A stretch of DNA of 21,635 bases from Acidimicrobiales bacterium (GTDB lineage: Bacteria > Actinomycetota > Acidimicrobiia > Acidimicrobiales > Iamiaceae), in NCBI GenBank assembly GCA_020439605.1, contig JAGQSI010000006.1, positions 1 through 21,635 of the forward strand, given 5' to 3'. Each line of letters begins with the position of its first letter. The first letter of the stretch is position 1. Positions 14,518-21,325 of this stretch are shown one piece after another. The notes below the pieces were generated by a model. The model saw only the letters and a program-made list of their open reading frames with translations, did no database searches and was not told the origin of the DNA. The translations under genes and the position numbers were made by a program.

Positions 14518-16821
14518 ATGGCCCTGGTTGCCCACGATCCATCTGATTCGCTGCTGCGCGCGCTCAACGCTCGACTGAACGCTGACGCCATCGTGCATGT
14601 GGAGCGGCTCGCTGGGCGGGGTGCAGTTTTCGGGGAGCTGGACCGGCCCCTACCGCACTGGCTCGGTTCACAGCTCACCAACCTGGGTATCGAAGCCTTG
14701 TGGTCCCATCAGGCCGAGGCCGTCTCGCTGATCCGTGACCGCCACTCAACCGTGATCGCGACCGGCACCGGATCGGGCAAATCCTTGTGTTACCAGATCC
14801 CGATTGCAGAGGCAGTTGGAGACCCGATCAAGCCCGCAACTGCACTGGCCATCTACCCCACCAAAGCACTCGCCCAGGACCAGCTCAGCAGCTTTTCCCA
14901 GCTGGCACCGGGCAACCTGATTGCCGCCACCTACGACGGCGACACCGACGCTGCAACCCGAAACTGGGTTCGCCAGAACGCCAACGTGGTTCTCACCAAC
15001 CCTGAGATGATCCATTTCGGCCTACTTCCATTTCACGAGCGTTGGGCCACTTTCTTCATGCGTCTCAGGTATGTGGTCATTGATGAACTCCATGTCCTGC
15101 GCGGCATGTTCGGTACCCATGTTGGGCACTTGTTGCGAAGACTTCGGCGCATCTGCGAGAGCTACGGGTCGAGCCCGACGTTCGTGTTTTCATCAGCGAC
15201 CATCGGCTCGCCCGGCCAACTCGCATCGGAGCTGTGTGGCCTAGAGGTGCAGGAGGTGAGCAACGACGCCTCCCCCAAAGGTGAGCGGCTGGTGGCACTG
15301 GTGGATCCAACCCTCACCGAGGGGCCGAGAGCGGCTCGTAGCGCCAACCAGGTCACCACGAACCTCGTGTCTGAGTTGGTAAGAAGCGGTCACCGTACGC
15401 TCGCGTTCTGTCGCAGTCGAGCCGGCTCGGAGGTGATTGCCGCAGAGGTCGCACGTCGCCATCCGGACCTCGCCGGCAAGGTCCGTACCTACCGCGGTGG
15501 GTATCTGGCCGCGGAAAGACGAGAGATAGAGGCGCAGCTCTTCAGTGGCCAACTCGGTGGCGTCATCGCCACCAATGCGCTTGAGCTCGGCATAGATGTC
15601 GGCGGCCTCGACGCGTGCGTACTCAACGGTTTCCCCGGGACCATTGCTTCCATGTGGCAACAGATCGGCCGCTCCGGCCGAGAGGGACAACCCTCTCTCG
15701 GCGTGCTGGTGGCGGGCGAGGACCAGCTAGATCGCTACTACCTGCAGCACCCCGATGAGCTGTTCACCCGCAAACCCGAGCGGGCCGTGGTGAATCTCGC
15801 CAATCCCTACGTGGTGGACCCCCATCTGCGCTGTGGCGCGTATGAGAAACCGTTGTCCCATCACGATGAGATCTGGTGGGGAGACAACCTCGAAGACGGG
15901 GTCCGTCGGCTGGTCCTGAACGACGATCTGAGACTTCGCTCCCGCGGGGATCGCATCCGCGCCTATTGGTCCGGGCGAGGTAGGCCCAGCGCCGGGGTCG
16001 GGCTGCGATCAGCGTTTGGAACCGAGGTTCGTATTGCCTTTGACGATGGAACCTTGGTCGGTACCGTCGAACGTTCACGGGCCTGCGATCTCGTGCATCC
16101 GGGGGCCAGCTATCTGCATCAAGGCCGCCCCTACCGCGTTGTTTCTCTTGACCTCGACGACGGCGCAGCAATTGTGGAGCCTGATGACGGAACGGAATAC
16201 ACAATGGCTAGAACCACGATCGAGTTGCGGATTACTTCGGTGGACAAGACCGCCAAGGTTGGAGAACTCGGCTCGGGCCTAGGAACCGTCGAGGTAACCA
16301 GTGCGGTCACGGGCTATCAACGACGCGAAGTGCTCACAGGCAAAATTCTTGGTCACGAAGACCTTGATCTACCGCCGAGCGAGCTGATCACCCGTGGCTA
16401 TTGGTGGACCATCCCCCAAGAGATCTTGGATTCGGCGGGCCTCAACGAACAGCAGATCCCCGGAGCGCTCCACGGAACCGAGCACGCCGCTATTGGGATA
16501 CTCCCGCTATTCACCATCTGCGACCGTTCTGACGTGGGTGGGGTGTCAACTGCTCTGCTCGCAGACACCAACGCGCCAACCATCGTCATCTATGACGGCC
16601 ACCCCGGCGGTGCCGGGATTGCTGAGTTGGGCTTTGAGTTCGCCACTCGACAACTCCAAGCAACCCTCGAGGTTCTGGAACGATGCCGATGCAAGGATGG
16701 TTGTCCCAGTTGCGTGCAATCTCCTAAGTGCGGCAACTGGAACGAACCACTCGACAAACGCGGCGCCATCGCACTGCTACTCGCAGCCAACCTGCCTACT
16801 CAGAGATCTCTTTGGCCATAG
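14518..16821 (+). CDS. DEAD/DEAH-box helicase with C-terminal cysteine cluster, MrfA/YprA family
   Basis: 767 residues from ATG 14518 (a TTG at 14506 is a less likely start). Superfamily 2 helicase motifs: ATGTGSGKS (I, 81-89), YPTKALAQDQL (Ia), DELH (II, 189-192), SATIGSP (III), TNALELGIDVGGLD (V), and QIGRSGREGQ (VI, about 382). The C-terminal DUF1998-type domain ends in a four-cysteine metal-site motif (C-K-D-G-C-P-S-C ... S-P-K-C-G-N, about 724-738). In Bacillus subtilis the MrfA helicase of this family repairs mitomycin C damage. From memory, M. tuberculosis Rv3649 and the Streptomyces gene next to bldG are relatives in the same neighbourhood. An SOS-like box lies upstream. The last 26 bases overlap the convergent tadE gene. 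Confidence 0.93.
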   Translation: MALVAHDPSDSLLRALNARLNADAIVHVERLAGRGAVFGELDRPLPHWLGSQLTNLGIEALWSHQAEAVSLIRDRHSTVIATGTGSGKSLCYQIPIAEAVGDPIKPATALAIYPTKALAQDQLSSFSQLAPGNLIAATYDGDTDAATRNWVRQNANVVLTNPEMIHFGLLPFHERWATFFMRLRYVVIDELHVLRGMFGTHVGHLLRRLRRICESYGSSPTFVFSSATIGSPGQLASELCGLEVQEVSNDASPKGERLVALVDPTLTEGPRAARSANQVTTNLVSELVRSGHRTLAFCRSRAGSEVIAAEVARRHPDLAGKVRTYRGGYLAAERREIEAQLFSGQLGGVIATNALELGIDVGGLDACVLNGFPGTIASMWQQIGRSGREGQPSLGVLVAGEDQLDRYYLQHPDELFTRKPERAVVNLANPYVVDPHLRCGAYEKPLSHHDEIWWGDNLEDGVRRLVLNDDLRLRSRGDRIRAYWSGRGRPSAGVGLRSAFGTEVRIAFDDGTLVGTVERSRACDLVHPGASYLHQGRPYRVVSLDLDDGAAIVEPDDGTEYTMARTTIELRITSVDKTAKVGELGSGLGTVEVTSAVTGYQRREVLTGKILGHEDLDLPPSELITRGYWWTIPQEILDSAGLNEQQIPGALHGTEHAAIGILPLFTICDRSDVGGVSTALLADTNAPTIVIYDGHPGGAGIAELGFEFATRQLQATLEVLERCRCKDGCPSCVQSPKCGNWNEPLDKRGAIALLLAANLPTQRSLWP

Positions 16822-17215
16822 CGGTTGATGCCTTGACCACTCGGTCTCCAACCAAGGAGCCGATCAACGGCACGTCGGTCTTCACCTTGTATCGAACCTC
16901 CACCCGGATCAGGTCCGTGACGAGTTGCTCGTTCACCTCCACCTCCATCGCTGCGGGATCGAGACCTGGCGTTCTCTTGGCGGCTCGTTCAGGGGCCGTG
17001 GTGTCTTTGGTGGTGATCGCGGCTCGTGCGCCGTTGCGTGCAGCGTCCGCCACGAGGATCTGTGCCCTCACTACCAGCCCTACCTGTATCACCAGGAGGA
17101 GGAACATGATCACTACAGGTAGCATGAGGATCAGCTCCACCGTGGCTTGTCCGTCTTCTCTGTTGTCGCTGTTGTCGCTGTTGTCGCTGTGGCGCGATCT
17201 CGGCCTAGACCACAT
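16796..17215 (-). CDS. TadE-like minor pilin-like membrane protein
   Basis: 139 residues. A short hydrophilic leader (with SDN repeated three times) precedes EDGQATVELILMLPVVIMF, the glycine-glutamine-glutamate start of a TadE domain with one long hydrophobic helix (about residues 22-50). Then comes the typical VRAQILVADAARNGARAA and a soluble tail. TadE proteins are pseudopilins associated with the Tad/Flp pilus platform. Start ATG at 17213-17215 overlaps the end of the DUF4244 gene by 11 bases, so translation is coupled. It is the last gene of the Tad cluster; the further TadE/TadG-like genes seen in mycobacteria after this point are absent. Confidence 0.88.
   Translation of the reverse strand: MWSRPRSRHSDNSDNSDNREDGQATVELILMLPVVIMFLLLVIQVGLVVRAQILVADAARNGARAAITTKDTTAPERAAKRTPGLDPAAMEVEVNEQLVTDLIRVEVRYKVKTDVPLIGSLVGDRVVKASTAMAKEISE
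17163..17189. repeat. 9-bp tandem repeat inside tadE
   Basis: TTGTCGCTG occurs three times in a row on the plus strand. It encodes the repeated SDN tripeptide in the cytoplasmic leader of the TadE-like protein. The repeat is in frame, so changes in copy number would only alter leader length. Confidence 0.85.
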
Positions 17216-17447
17216 CGGCGAGGAGCTTGTCTATGACGGCATCGAACAGTCGGCCGATGGCACCGGACTTGGCGGCCCACGCCACTAGTGCCAAGGCCAG
17301 CGCTGCTGCACCGAGCAGCACCAAGGCGTACTCCGCTGTGGCCTGACCGCGGTGATCTCCGCTACGTATTGATTTGATGGCTGTACTGGTTGACGCCGAG
17401 ATGGCAGTGGTGATTGACACAATTAGTTCGAGCAATAGTGAGGGCAT
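17205..17447 (-). CDS. DUF4244-family pilin-like small membrane protein
   Basis: 80 residues. A leader of about 32 residues is followed by GDHRGQATAEYALVLLGAAALALALVAWA and the tail IGRLFDAVIDKLL. The G-Q-A-T-A-E-Y-A motif with a glutamate five residues into the mature part, followed by a hydrophobic helix, is the Flp-pilin pattern and matches the actinobacterial DUF4244 family found in Tad clusters (mycobacterial Rv3656c type, from memory). It is probably the major pilin subunit of the system. Start ATG at 17447 has only a weak GGAA ahead; a later GTG within LIVSITT is possible. It is preceded by a 142-base gap containing two palindromes, which suggests separate control. Confidence 0.85.
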   Translation of the reverse strand: MPSLLLELIVSITTAISASTSTAIKSIRSGDHRGQATAEYALVLLGAAALALALVAWAAKSGAIGRLFDAVIDKLLADVV

Positions 17448-17487
17448 GGCAGTTCCGATCTGGCCTGCTTGAGGAGTTGTCTGGGTG

Positions 17488-17526
17488 GACGCTCGAGCGT
17501 CAAGGAAGGCTCACTTACTCGTGAGC
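17488..17526. promoter_or_regulatory. Two adjacent palindromes upstream of the DUF4244 pilin gene
   Basis: GACGCTCGAGCGTC (17488-17501) is a perfect 14-bp palindrome. GCTCAC, six bases, GTGAGC (17509-17526) is a perfect 6-bp hairpin next to it. Both fall in the only sizeable gap of the Tad cluster, between tadC and the pilin-like gene. Read on the reverse strand, TTGACG overlaps the first palindrome and could be a -35 box, but no good -10 follows. An internal promoter, operator, partial terminator or processing site that raises pilin output relative to the machinery genes is plausible. Confidence 0.45.
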
Positions 17527-17589
17527 GAAAAGGACCAGACCGCAACGGCCGTGGTAGCTGCGTAGGCGGCAGGCTCAGTTCACAACGCC

Positions 17590-18453
17590 TCAGAGCGCAA
17601 CGGCTGAGAGCGCAACGGCAACCACTGGCACGACCGCCAGCAGAACCGCTGCTGGCAGGGTGCACATGGTCAAGGGCAACAACATCGTCACGGGGAGTTT
17701 GCGGGCCGCGCCTTGGGCATCGCGCAAGCGTTGATCCCTGTATAGGTCCGCTACTTCCACGAGTAGCGGCTCAAGGGCGACACCGGTAGCAGCCGATCGA
17801 TTCAACGCTCCGATCAGCTCTGAACCAATCGGGGCGAGCCGTAGCGCCAGTGCATCAAGAACCTCATTCATCGCAAGGCCGTGATGTAGCGATGCAACGG
17901 CTTCTGAGATGTAGCGATCAAATGGGACCGGAGCGCGGAGAGCCACAACCTCCAACGCCGAGGCGACTGGATGACCGGCAGAGGCCGCGAGCTCAAATAG
18001 TTCTGCCACTTCGGCCAAGTTGGCGCTTGCTGCGAGCCGTTCCTGTTTTGTTCGTCTGGAAATGACAAGCCTGCGTACACCCACTGCGGTCAGGGTCACG
18101 GTGATCGCTGGACCCGCTCCAAATCCGACAACCAGAGCAGGCAGTACAACAACCGCAACCAGCAACGGGTTCACAGAGCCTCCGAGGCCAATTCCTGCGC
18201 TCCCCCTACCGGGTAGAGAACCAGCAGAATGAGCCACTCGATGGCGAGACGATCTGGCCGGAGGCGAGGCCGGATGCGACCAACCCGTATGCGGGGTCGG
18301 ATATGACGAACCCGTATGGGATTGGCCCGTACGGGATTGGCTAAAGAGCGTGTGTCCCTGTTTGCGGCGAGCCACGTCATCGGGGCGCAGACCCCAACCA
18401 ACCGCAACCACCACGGCGCAGACCCCTGCAGCGCTGAGCAGCGAGGCGCTCAT
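17590..18453 (-). CDS. TadC-like inner-membrane platform protein (type II secretion F family)
   Basis: 287 residues. An N-terminal membrane helix (MSASLLSAAGVCAVVVAVGWGL) leads into a variable hydrophilic linker with QSRTG/QSHTG repeats. A second hydrophobic region and a T2SF domain follow (LAEVAELFELAASAGHPVASALEVVA, FDRYISEAVASLHHGLAMNEVLDALA, then the C-terminal helix pair ending VPVVAVALSAVAL). TadC pairs with TadB to form the membrane platform for the ATPase TadA. I chose ATG 18451-18453, which overlaps the tadB stop as ATGA. The frame extends further upstream inside tadB, but that part lacks family similarity. The two 12-base repeats near the 3' end (GAGCGCAACGGC at 17593 and 17608) encode the small hydrophobic C-terminus. 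Confidence 0.87.
   Translation of the reverse strand: MSASLLSAAGVCAVVVAVGWGLRPDDVARRKQGHTLFSQSRTGQSHTGSSYPTPHTGWSHPASPPARSSRHRVAHSAGSLPGRGSAGIGLGGSVNPLLVAVVVLPALVVGFGAGPAITVTLTAVGVRRLVISRRTKQERLAASANLAEVAELFELAASAGHPVASALEVVALRAPVPFDRYISEAVASLHHGLAMNEVLDALALRLAPIGSELIGALNRSAATGVALEPLLVEVADLYRDQRLRDAQGAARKLPVTMLLPLTMCTLPAAVLLAVVPVVAVALSAVAL
18311..18340. repeat. 15-bp tandem repeat in the tadC linker
   Basis: CCCGTATGGGATTGG and CCCGTACGGGATTGG are adjacent and differ at one base. A degenerate third copy starts near 18284. On the coding strand they give QSRTG and QSHTG in the linker between the first helix and the T2SF domain. The second copy contains the palindrome CCCGTACGGG. Confidence 0.75.
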
Positions 18454-19250
18454 CGGATGGACCTGACCTGTCGGACCATCCACCACGCTCCAGCGGCGTT
18501 CAAACCCAGACCCAGCACAACGCACATAGCACCGAGCAGGGAGCCCGTATAGAAAGCGAAGACTCGTGGATCTGCAATCGCGACCAGGATCGAAAACACG
18601 ATGGGTGTAGCCACCAACATCACACATGACATGAACGCTTGGCTGCTCAACGCTTTGACCTCACGTCTTAGCGCATCGCGTTGACGCAAGGTCCTGATGG
18701 ATGCGTCGAGGGCTCTAACTTCAGATGCCCCTGTGGAAGAGGCAATGGCCAAGGAGTCCACCACCAGTCGAACCGAATCATCGCTGGAGGCCGCCCACAG
18801 ATCGAGAACTTCTCGCTGGCCCCTACCTGCATGGAGTTGGCGCGCCACTCGCGCTGCCGATTTTGCCCATGGCCCTGCGGATCTACTCAACGATGCGACA
18901 GCTACCCCGAGCGATGTTCCGCTGGCCAGCTGGGCTTTGAGCTTCTCCACCTCACCCACCACATCGTGTTGGTTGGACGAATGGAGACGGCCAAGGGATC
19001 GCTGTACAAGGCCGATCAAACGTCCACCAGGTGACCACTGATCGAAGATTCCTTCAGCGAAGGACCACTCGCTGGGGGAGGTTCGGCCCTGCCCCCGTAC
19101 GGCTGGGGACCGTGGATTGAGGTATTCAGGCTCCGCCCCAAATAGCTGTGCAGTCAAGTATGGGTTTCGTGGTGGGGTTCTCATGGCTTTGCTGACAACC
19201 ATTCCGATCCCCAACACCAACAAGGCCACAACTGCAGCTTGAGCGCTCAT
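18450..19250 (-). CDS. TadB-like inner-membrane platform protein (type II secretion F family)
   Basis: 266 residues. One N-terminal helix (AAVVALLVLGIGMVVSKAM) is followed by a cytoplasmic region and the T2SF core: LASGTSLGVAVASLSRSAGPWAKSAARVARQLHAG, then VRLVVDSLAIASSTGASEVRALDASIRTLRQRDALRREVKALSSQA. Two C-terminal helices end AGAWWMVRQVRSIR. Start ATG 19248-19250 overlaps the tadA stop as ATGA, and its own stop overlaps tadC the same way, so the three genes are translationally coupled. It matches the actinobacterial TadB type, which is shorter than proteobacterial homologues. Confidence 0.88.
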   Translation of the reverse strand: MSAQAAVVALLVLGIGMVVSKAMRTPPRNPYLTAQLFGAEPEYLNPRSPAVRGQGRTSPSEWSFAEGIFDQWSPGGRLIGLVQRSLGRLHSSNQHDVVGEVEKLKAQLASGTSLGVAVASLSRSAGPWAKSAARVARQLHAGRGQREVLDLWAASSDDSVRLVVDSLAIASSTGASEVRALDASIRTLRQRDALRREVKALSSQAFMSCVMLVATPIVFSILVAIADPRVFAFYTGSLLGAMCVVLGLGLNAAGAWWMVRQVRSIR

Positions 19251-20380
19251 TGCTGGATCTCATTTCGCCGAGCACGTCTACTGAGCGACGCCACAACTCC
19301 ATGGCGATCCGCGACAGTTCTTACAAGCCCATCGGTCCCATCACCGCCACAATCTGGCCCCACCTCACACACCTCGGCGACAACTCGCCGGCCCGAGGAG
19401 TCTCGTTCTACATGCACCACAAGATCTATGGCGGCGGCGAGTTGGTTCAGCACAACCTGCGCGGGCAGACCGATATCGGCCATCAACACCAGGTTGGTGA
19501 GGCGGTGAAGCGCGTCTGGCGCGCTGTTGGCGTGAACTGTGGAGAGCGATCCGTCGTGGCCGGTGCTCATGGCTGCCAGCAGATCGAATGCCTCGGTTCC
19601 TCTCACTTCTCCCACCACCAGCCGATCGGGTCTCATCCGCAACGCATTGCGGACCAGTTCTCGTATCGACACCTCCGGAGCCCCATCTGGGGATGCACCA
19701 CGAGATTCAAGGCGCACCACGTGTGGCGCCTCCAGACGCAGCTCAGCAGCGTCTTCGACTGTGACAATTCGCTCGGTAACCGGGACCGCTGCACCCAGCG
19801 CATTGAGCAGGGTGGTCTTACCGGACCCTGTTGCTCCTGACACCACTATGTTGAGCCGTGATCTGACGCAATCAGTGAGCAGGTCGCACACAGACCTAGG
19901 GGCAAAAGAGCCGAGCCCTACTGGCCTGACCGAGAACCGTCGAATGGTTATACATGGCCCGTCCACTGCCAGTGGCGGTACCACTATGTGCACCCGTGAT
20001 CCATCGCCGAGACGTCCATCCACCAGTGGATGAAGTGGGTCCGCTCGTTTACCCAATGGAGCAATGATCCTCTCCACCAGAAGGTCCACCTCGGCGCTCG
20101 AGAGAGTGATGTCGCTAGCTGCGAGACGGCCAGCGGATTCGGTCCACACAACACCCGGGCCGTTGATCATGATGTCGCTCACCGTCGGGTCTCGAAGCAA
20201 CGAGTCGATAGGACCCAACCCGAACAAGTGGGCCCGAATCTCTGCAACCGATTGAGCCACTTCACCGTGGCTTCTCAGCGGATCTGCAGAGCGAACCATC
20301 TCAGCGAGTTCGTCGTCTCCGGGGATCGGCCCATCGGAACTGGCGATAGCCAGATGCAGGACCTGCTCAAGGGTGCTCAT
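19247..20380 (-). CDS. tadA: TadA/CpaF-type secretion ATPase
   Basis: 377 residues. This hexameric ATPase powers pilus assembly or secretion through the TadB/TadC platform. It shows the N-terminal domain phrase LFGLGPIDSLLRDPTVSDIMINGPG (52-76), Walker A GATGSGKTT (182-190), Asp-box TVEDAAEL (207-214), Walker B RLVVGEVRG (253-261) and His-box STGHDGSLSTVHAN (272-285). ATG 20378-20380 is chosen because GAGGGG (reverse complement of 20387-20392) lies six bases upstream and the ssd-like stop is at 20391. The frame extends upstream to 20455, but that part overlaps the neighbouring gene. The closest characterised group is the actinobacterial Rv3659c type (CpaF). Confidence 0.95.
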   Translation of the reverse strand: MSTLEQVLHLAIASSDGPIPGDDELAEMVRSADPLRSHGEVAQSVAEIRAHLFGLGPIDSLLRDPTVSDIMINGPGVVWTESAGRLAASDITLSSAEVDLLVERIIAPLGKRADPLHPLVDGRLGDGSRVHIVVPPLAVDGPCITIRRFSVRPVGLGSFAPRSVCDLLTDCVRSRLNIVVSGATGSGKTTLLNALGAAVPVTERIVTVEDAAELRLEAPHVVRLESRGASPDGAPEVSIRELVRNALRMRPDRLVVGEVRGTEAFDLLAAMSTGHDGSLSTVHANSAPDALHRLTNLVLMADIGLPAQVVLNQLAAAIDLVVHVERDSSGRRVVAEVCEVGPDCGGDGTDGLVRTVADRHGVVASLSRRARRNEIQQ

Positions 20381-20386
20381 TGAAGT

Positions 20387-20392
20387 CCCCTC
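20387..20392 (-). promoter_or_regulatory. Ribosome binding site fixing the tadA start
   Basis: GAGGGG on the reverse strand lies six bases before ATG 20380 and overlaps the stop codon region of the upstream ssd/cpaE-like gene. It supports the shorter TadA start and suggests coupled translation. Confidence 0.7.
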
Positions 20393-21041
20393 AAACGATC
20401 TCGGCCAGGGCCTGCACAAACCGTTTGGGCAGAGGGCGATGAATGATTCCGACATCGGCGCACTTACCCACCGCTGGGTCCAGATCTATCTCTGCCACCA
20501 CCGGCACACCGCAGCGTTCAGCAACTTCTCTCCACCCCAGCCAACGCCGAGGGTCTCGAACCAGGACCACGCAATCTGGTTTCAGCGTGAGGTCTGCAAC
20601 AGCTCTCATCGACAATGGGCACGCTCTGATCACAAGAACTGACCGATCTGCCCCTTCGACTACTGCTCTGCCTACCGCTGTGTGGATGGCTTGGCCGACA
20701 TCTGCAACAACCAAACCGGCCATTTGGGACAAAGCCTTACCAAGCGCTTCTGCACGTTCTCCCACCCAGCGCCCTGTGCCCGGCCCAAGTAGCGACATGT
20801 CTTCGCTGAGCGGTTCCAACAATCGTTCAAGCGCATCTGGTGGAACGTCTGGGCCAGCGCGGGTCCATCCGCGCAGTCCAGCCCCAGCACCCCAGCCAAC
20901 CCCATGCAGCAGAGCTTGATCTCCGCACAGATCAGCAATGGCCACTGGGCCGCGCCCTGTAACCACGCCAGCCTGCGCTATTGCCGCCACCACCGTAGAA
21001 ACTCCTGCGCCGCCCTTTAGCGACCAGCACGCGATCAACAC
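20391..21041 (-). CDS. CpaE/Ssd-like MinD-family ATPase of the Tad cluster
   Basis: 216 residues. It begins with a deviant Walker A, SLKGGAGVSTVVA: Lys9 of the KGG is present, but the usual second lysine (KGGxGKST) is replaced by valine at residue 14. Such loss of the P-loop lysine is known in CpaE-type proteins. Next come VAIADLCGDQALL, a linker, LVVADVG and VLVIRACPLSMRAV, all matching the MinD/ParA scaffold. In mycobacteria the gene at this place (Rv3660c) is called ssd, septum-site determining. Here the N-terminal receiver-like domain of longer CpaE proteins is missing. The start is GTG 21039-21041 with TGGAG eight bases upstream. It is the first gene of the tad operon. Confidence 0.85.
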   Translation of the reverse strand: MLIACWSLKGGAGVSTVVAAIAQAGVVTGRGPVAIADLCGDQALLHGVGWGAGAGLRGWTRAGPDVPPDALERLLEPLSEDMSLLGPGTGRWVGERAEALGKALSQMAGLVVADVGQAIHTAVGRAVVEGADRSVLVIRACPLSMRAVADLTLKPDCVVLVRDPRRWLGWREVAERCGVPVVAEIDLDPAVGKCADVGIIHRPLPKRFVQALAEIV

Positions 21042-21061
21042 CCGAAAACTCCAAAGTCATA

Positions 21062-21078
21062 CCGGCAGACACGGCCGG
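21062..21078. promoter_or_regulatory. Leader hairpin upstream of the ssd/cpaE-like gene
   Basis: CCGGC, seven bases, GCCGG forms a 5-bp inverted repeat about 20 bases before the GTG start. It lies in the 5' leader of the tad operon. No clear promoter boxes were recognised in 21042-21165. The regulatory role is inference. Confidence 0.3.
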
Positions 21079-21165
21079 CGATGGATTACGGGGAAGGCGC
21101 AGTCAATCTATGAAGAAGACGAATTCGCCGCTACAGACAAATGAGTAGCGTCTTGCGAAAGTAAG

Positions 21166-21201
21166 AGTTGGTGCCCACCCCCTGAGAGATGGGCACCAAC
21201 T
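21166..21201 (-). terminator. Strong hairpin, probable terminator of the small membrane peptide gene
   Basis: AGTTGGTGCCCA and TGGGCACCAACT form a perfect 12-bp stem with a 12-base loop (21178-21189). It begins 3 bases after the stop of the 26-codon gene on the reverse strand. The following reverse-strand bases TCTTACTTTC are moderately T-rich. It separates the sigma-factor side from the tad operon. Confidence 0.75.
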
Positions 21202-21204
21202 GGT

Positions 21205-21285
21205 TCAGACAGCCTTGATCTTCTTGGCAGCTACAGCACCAAGAGCGATGACGGCGATGATGATGATCAGCTTCTTCATGCCCAT
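21205..21285 (-). CDS. 26-residue single-helix membrane peptide
   Basis: ATG at 21283-21285 gives the 26-residue peptide MGMKKLIIIIAVIALGA followed by VAAKKIKAV and a TGA at 21205-21207. An ATG two codons later (21279) is the alternative start. The peptide is one hydrophobic helix flanked by lysines at both ends, typical of small bacterial membrane peptides; it recalls the actinobacterial DLW-39-like peptides, but it lacks the DLW motif. It lies 40 bases after the sigma factor stop and is followed directly by a strong hairpin, which supports a real transcript. The ribosome binding site is weak (CTAGG). Function unknown. Confidence 0.6.
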   Translation of the reverse strand: MGMKKLIIIIAVIALGAVAAKKIKAV

Positions 21286-21325
21286 AGCCTAGATCGGTTT
21301 TGGACAGCGTGCTGACGGTGTGACT

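Noticed and set aside
14518..16821. DISARM-like defence helicase because of the DUF1998-type C-terminus
   Set aside because: The gene is a single-chain MrfA/YprA type in a conserved housekeeping neighbourhood. No DrmB, phospholipase-D or DISARM methylase partner is beside it; the methyltransferase at 11984 looks like a small-molecule type.
16728..17288. 186-codon plus-strand frame across the end of the helicase gene and tadE
   Set aside because: It is rich in S, T and R with no family pattern and is antisense to two well-supported Tad genes.
18454..18627. Longer start for tadC
   Set aside because: The extra 58 codons lie inside tadB in another frame and contain no family similarity. The ATGA overlap at 18450-18453 gives a natural start.
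20381..20455. Longer start for tadA
   Set aside because: The extension overlaps the ssd/cpaE-like gene, and a good ribosome binding site precedes the ATG at 20380.
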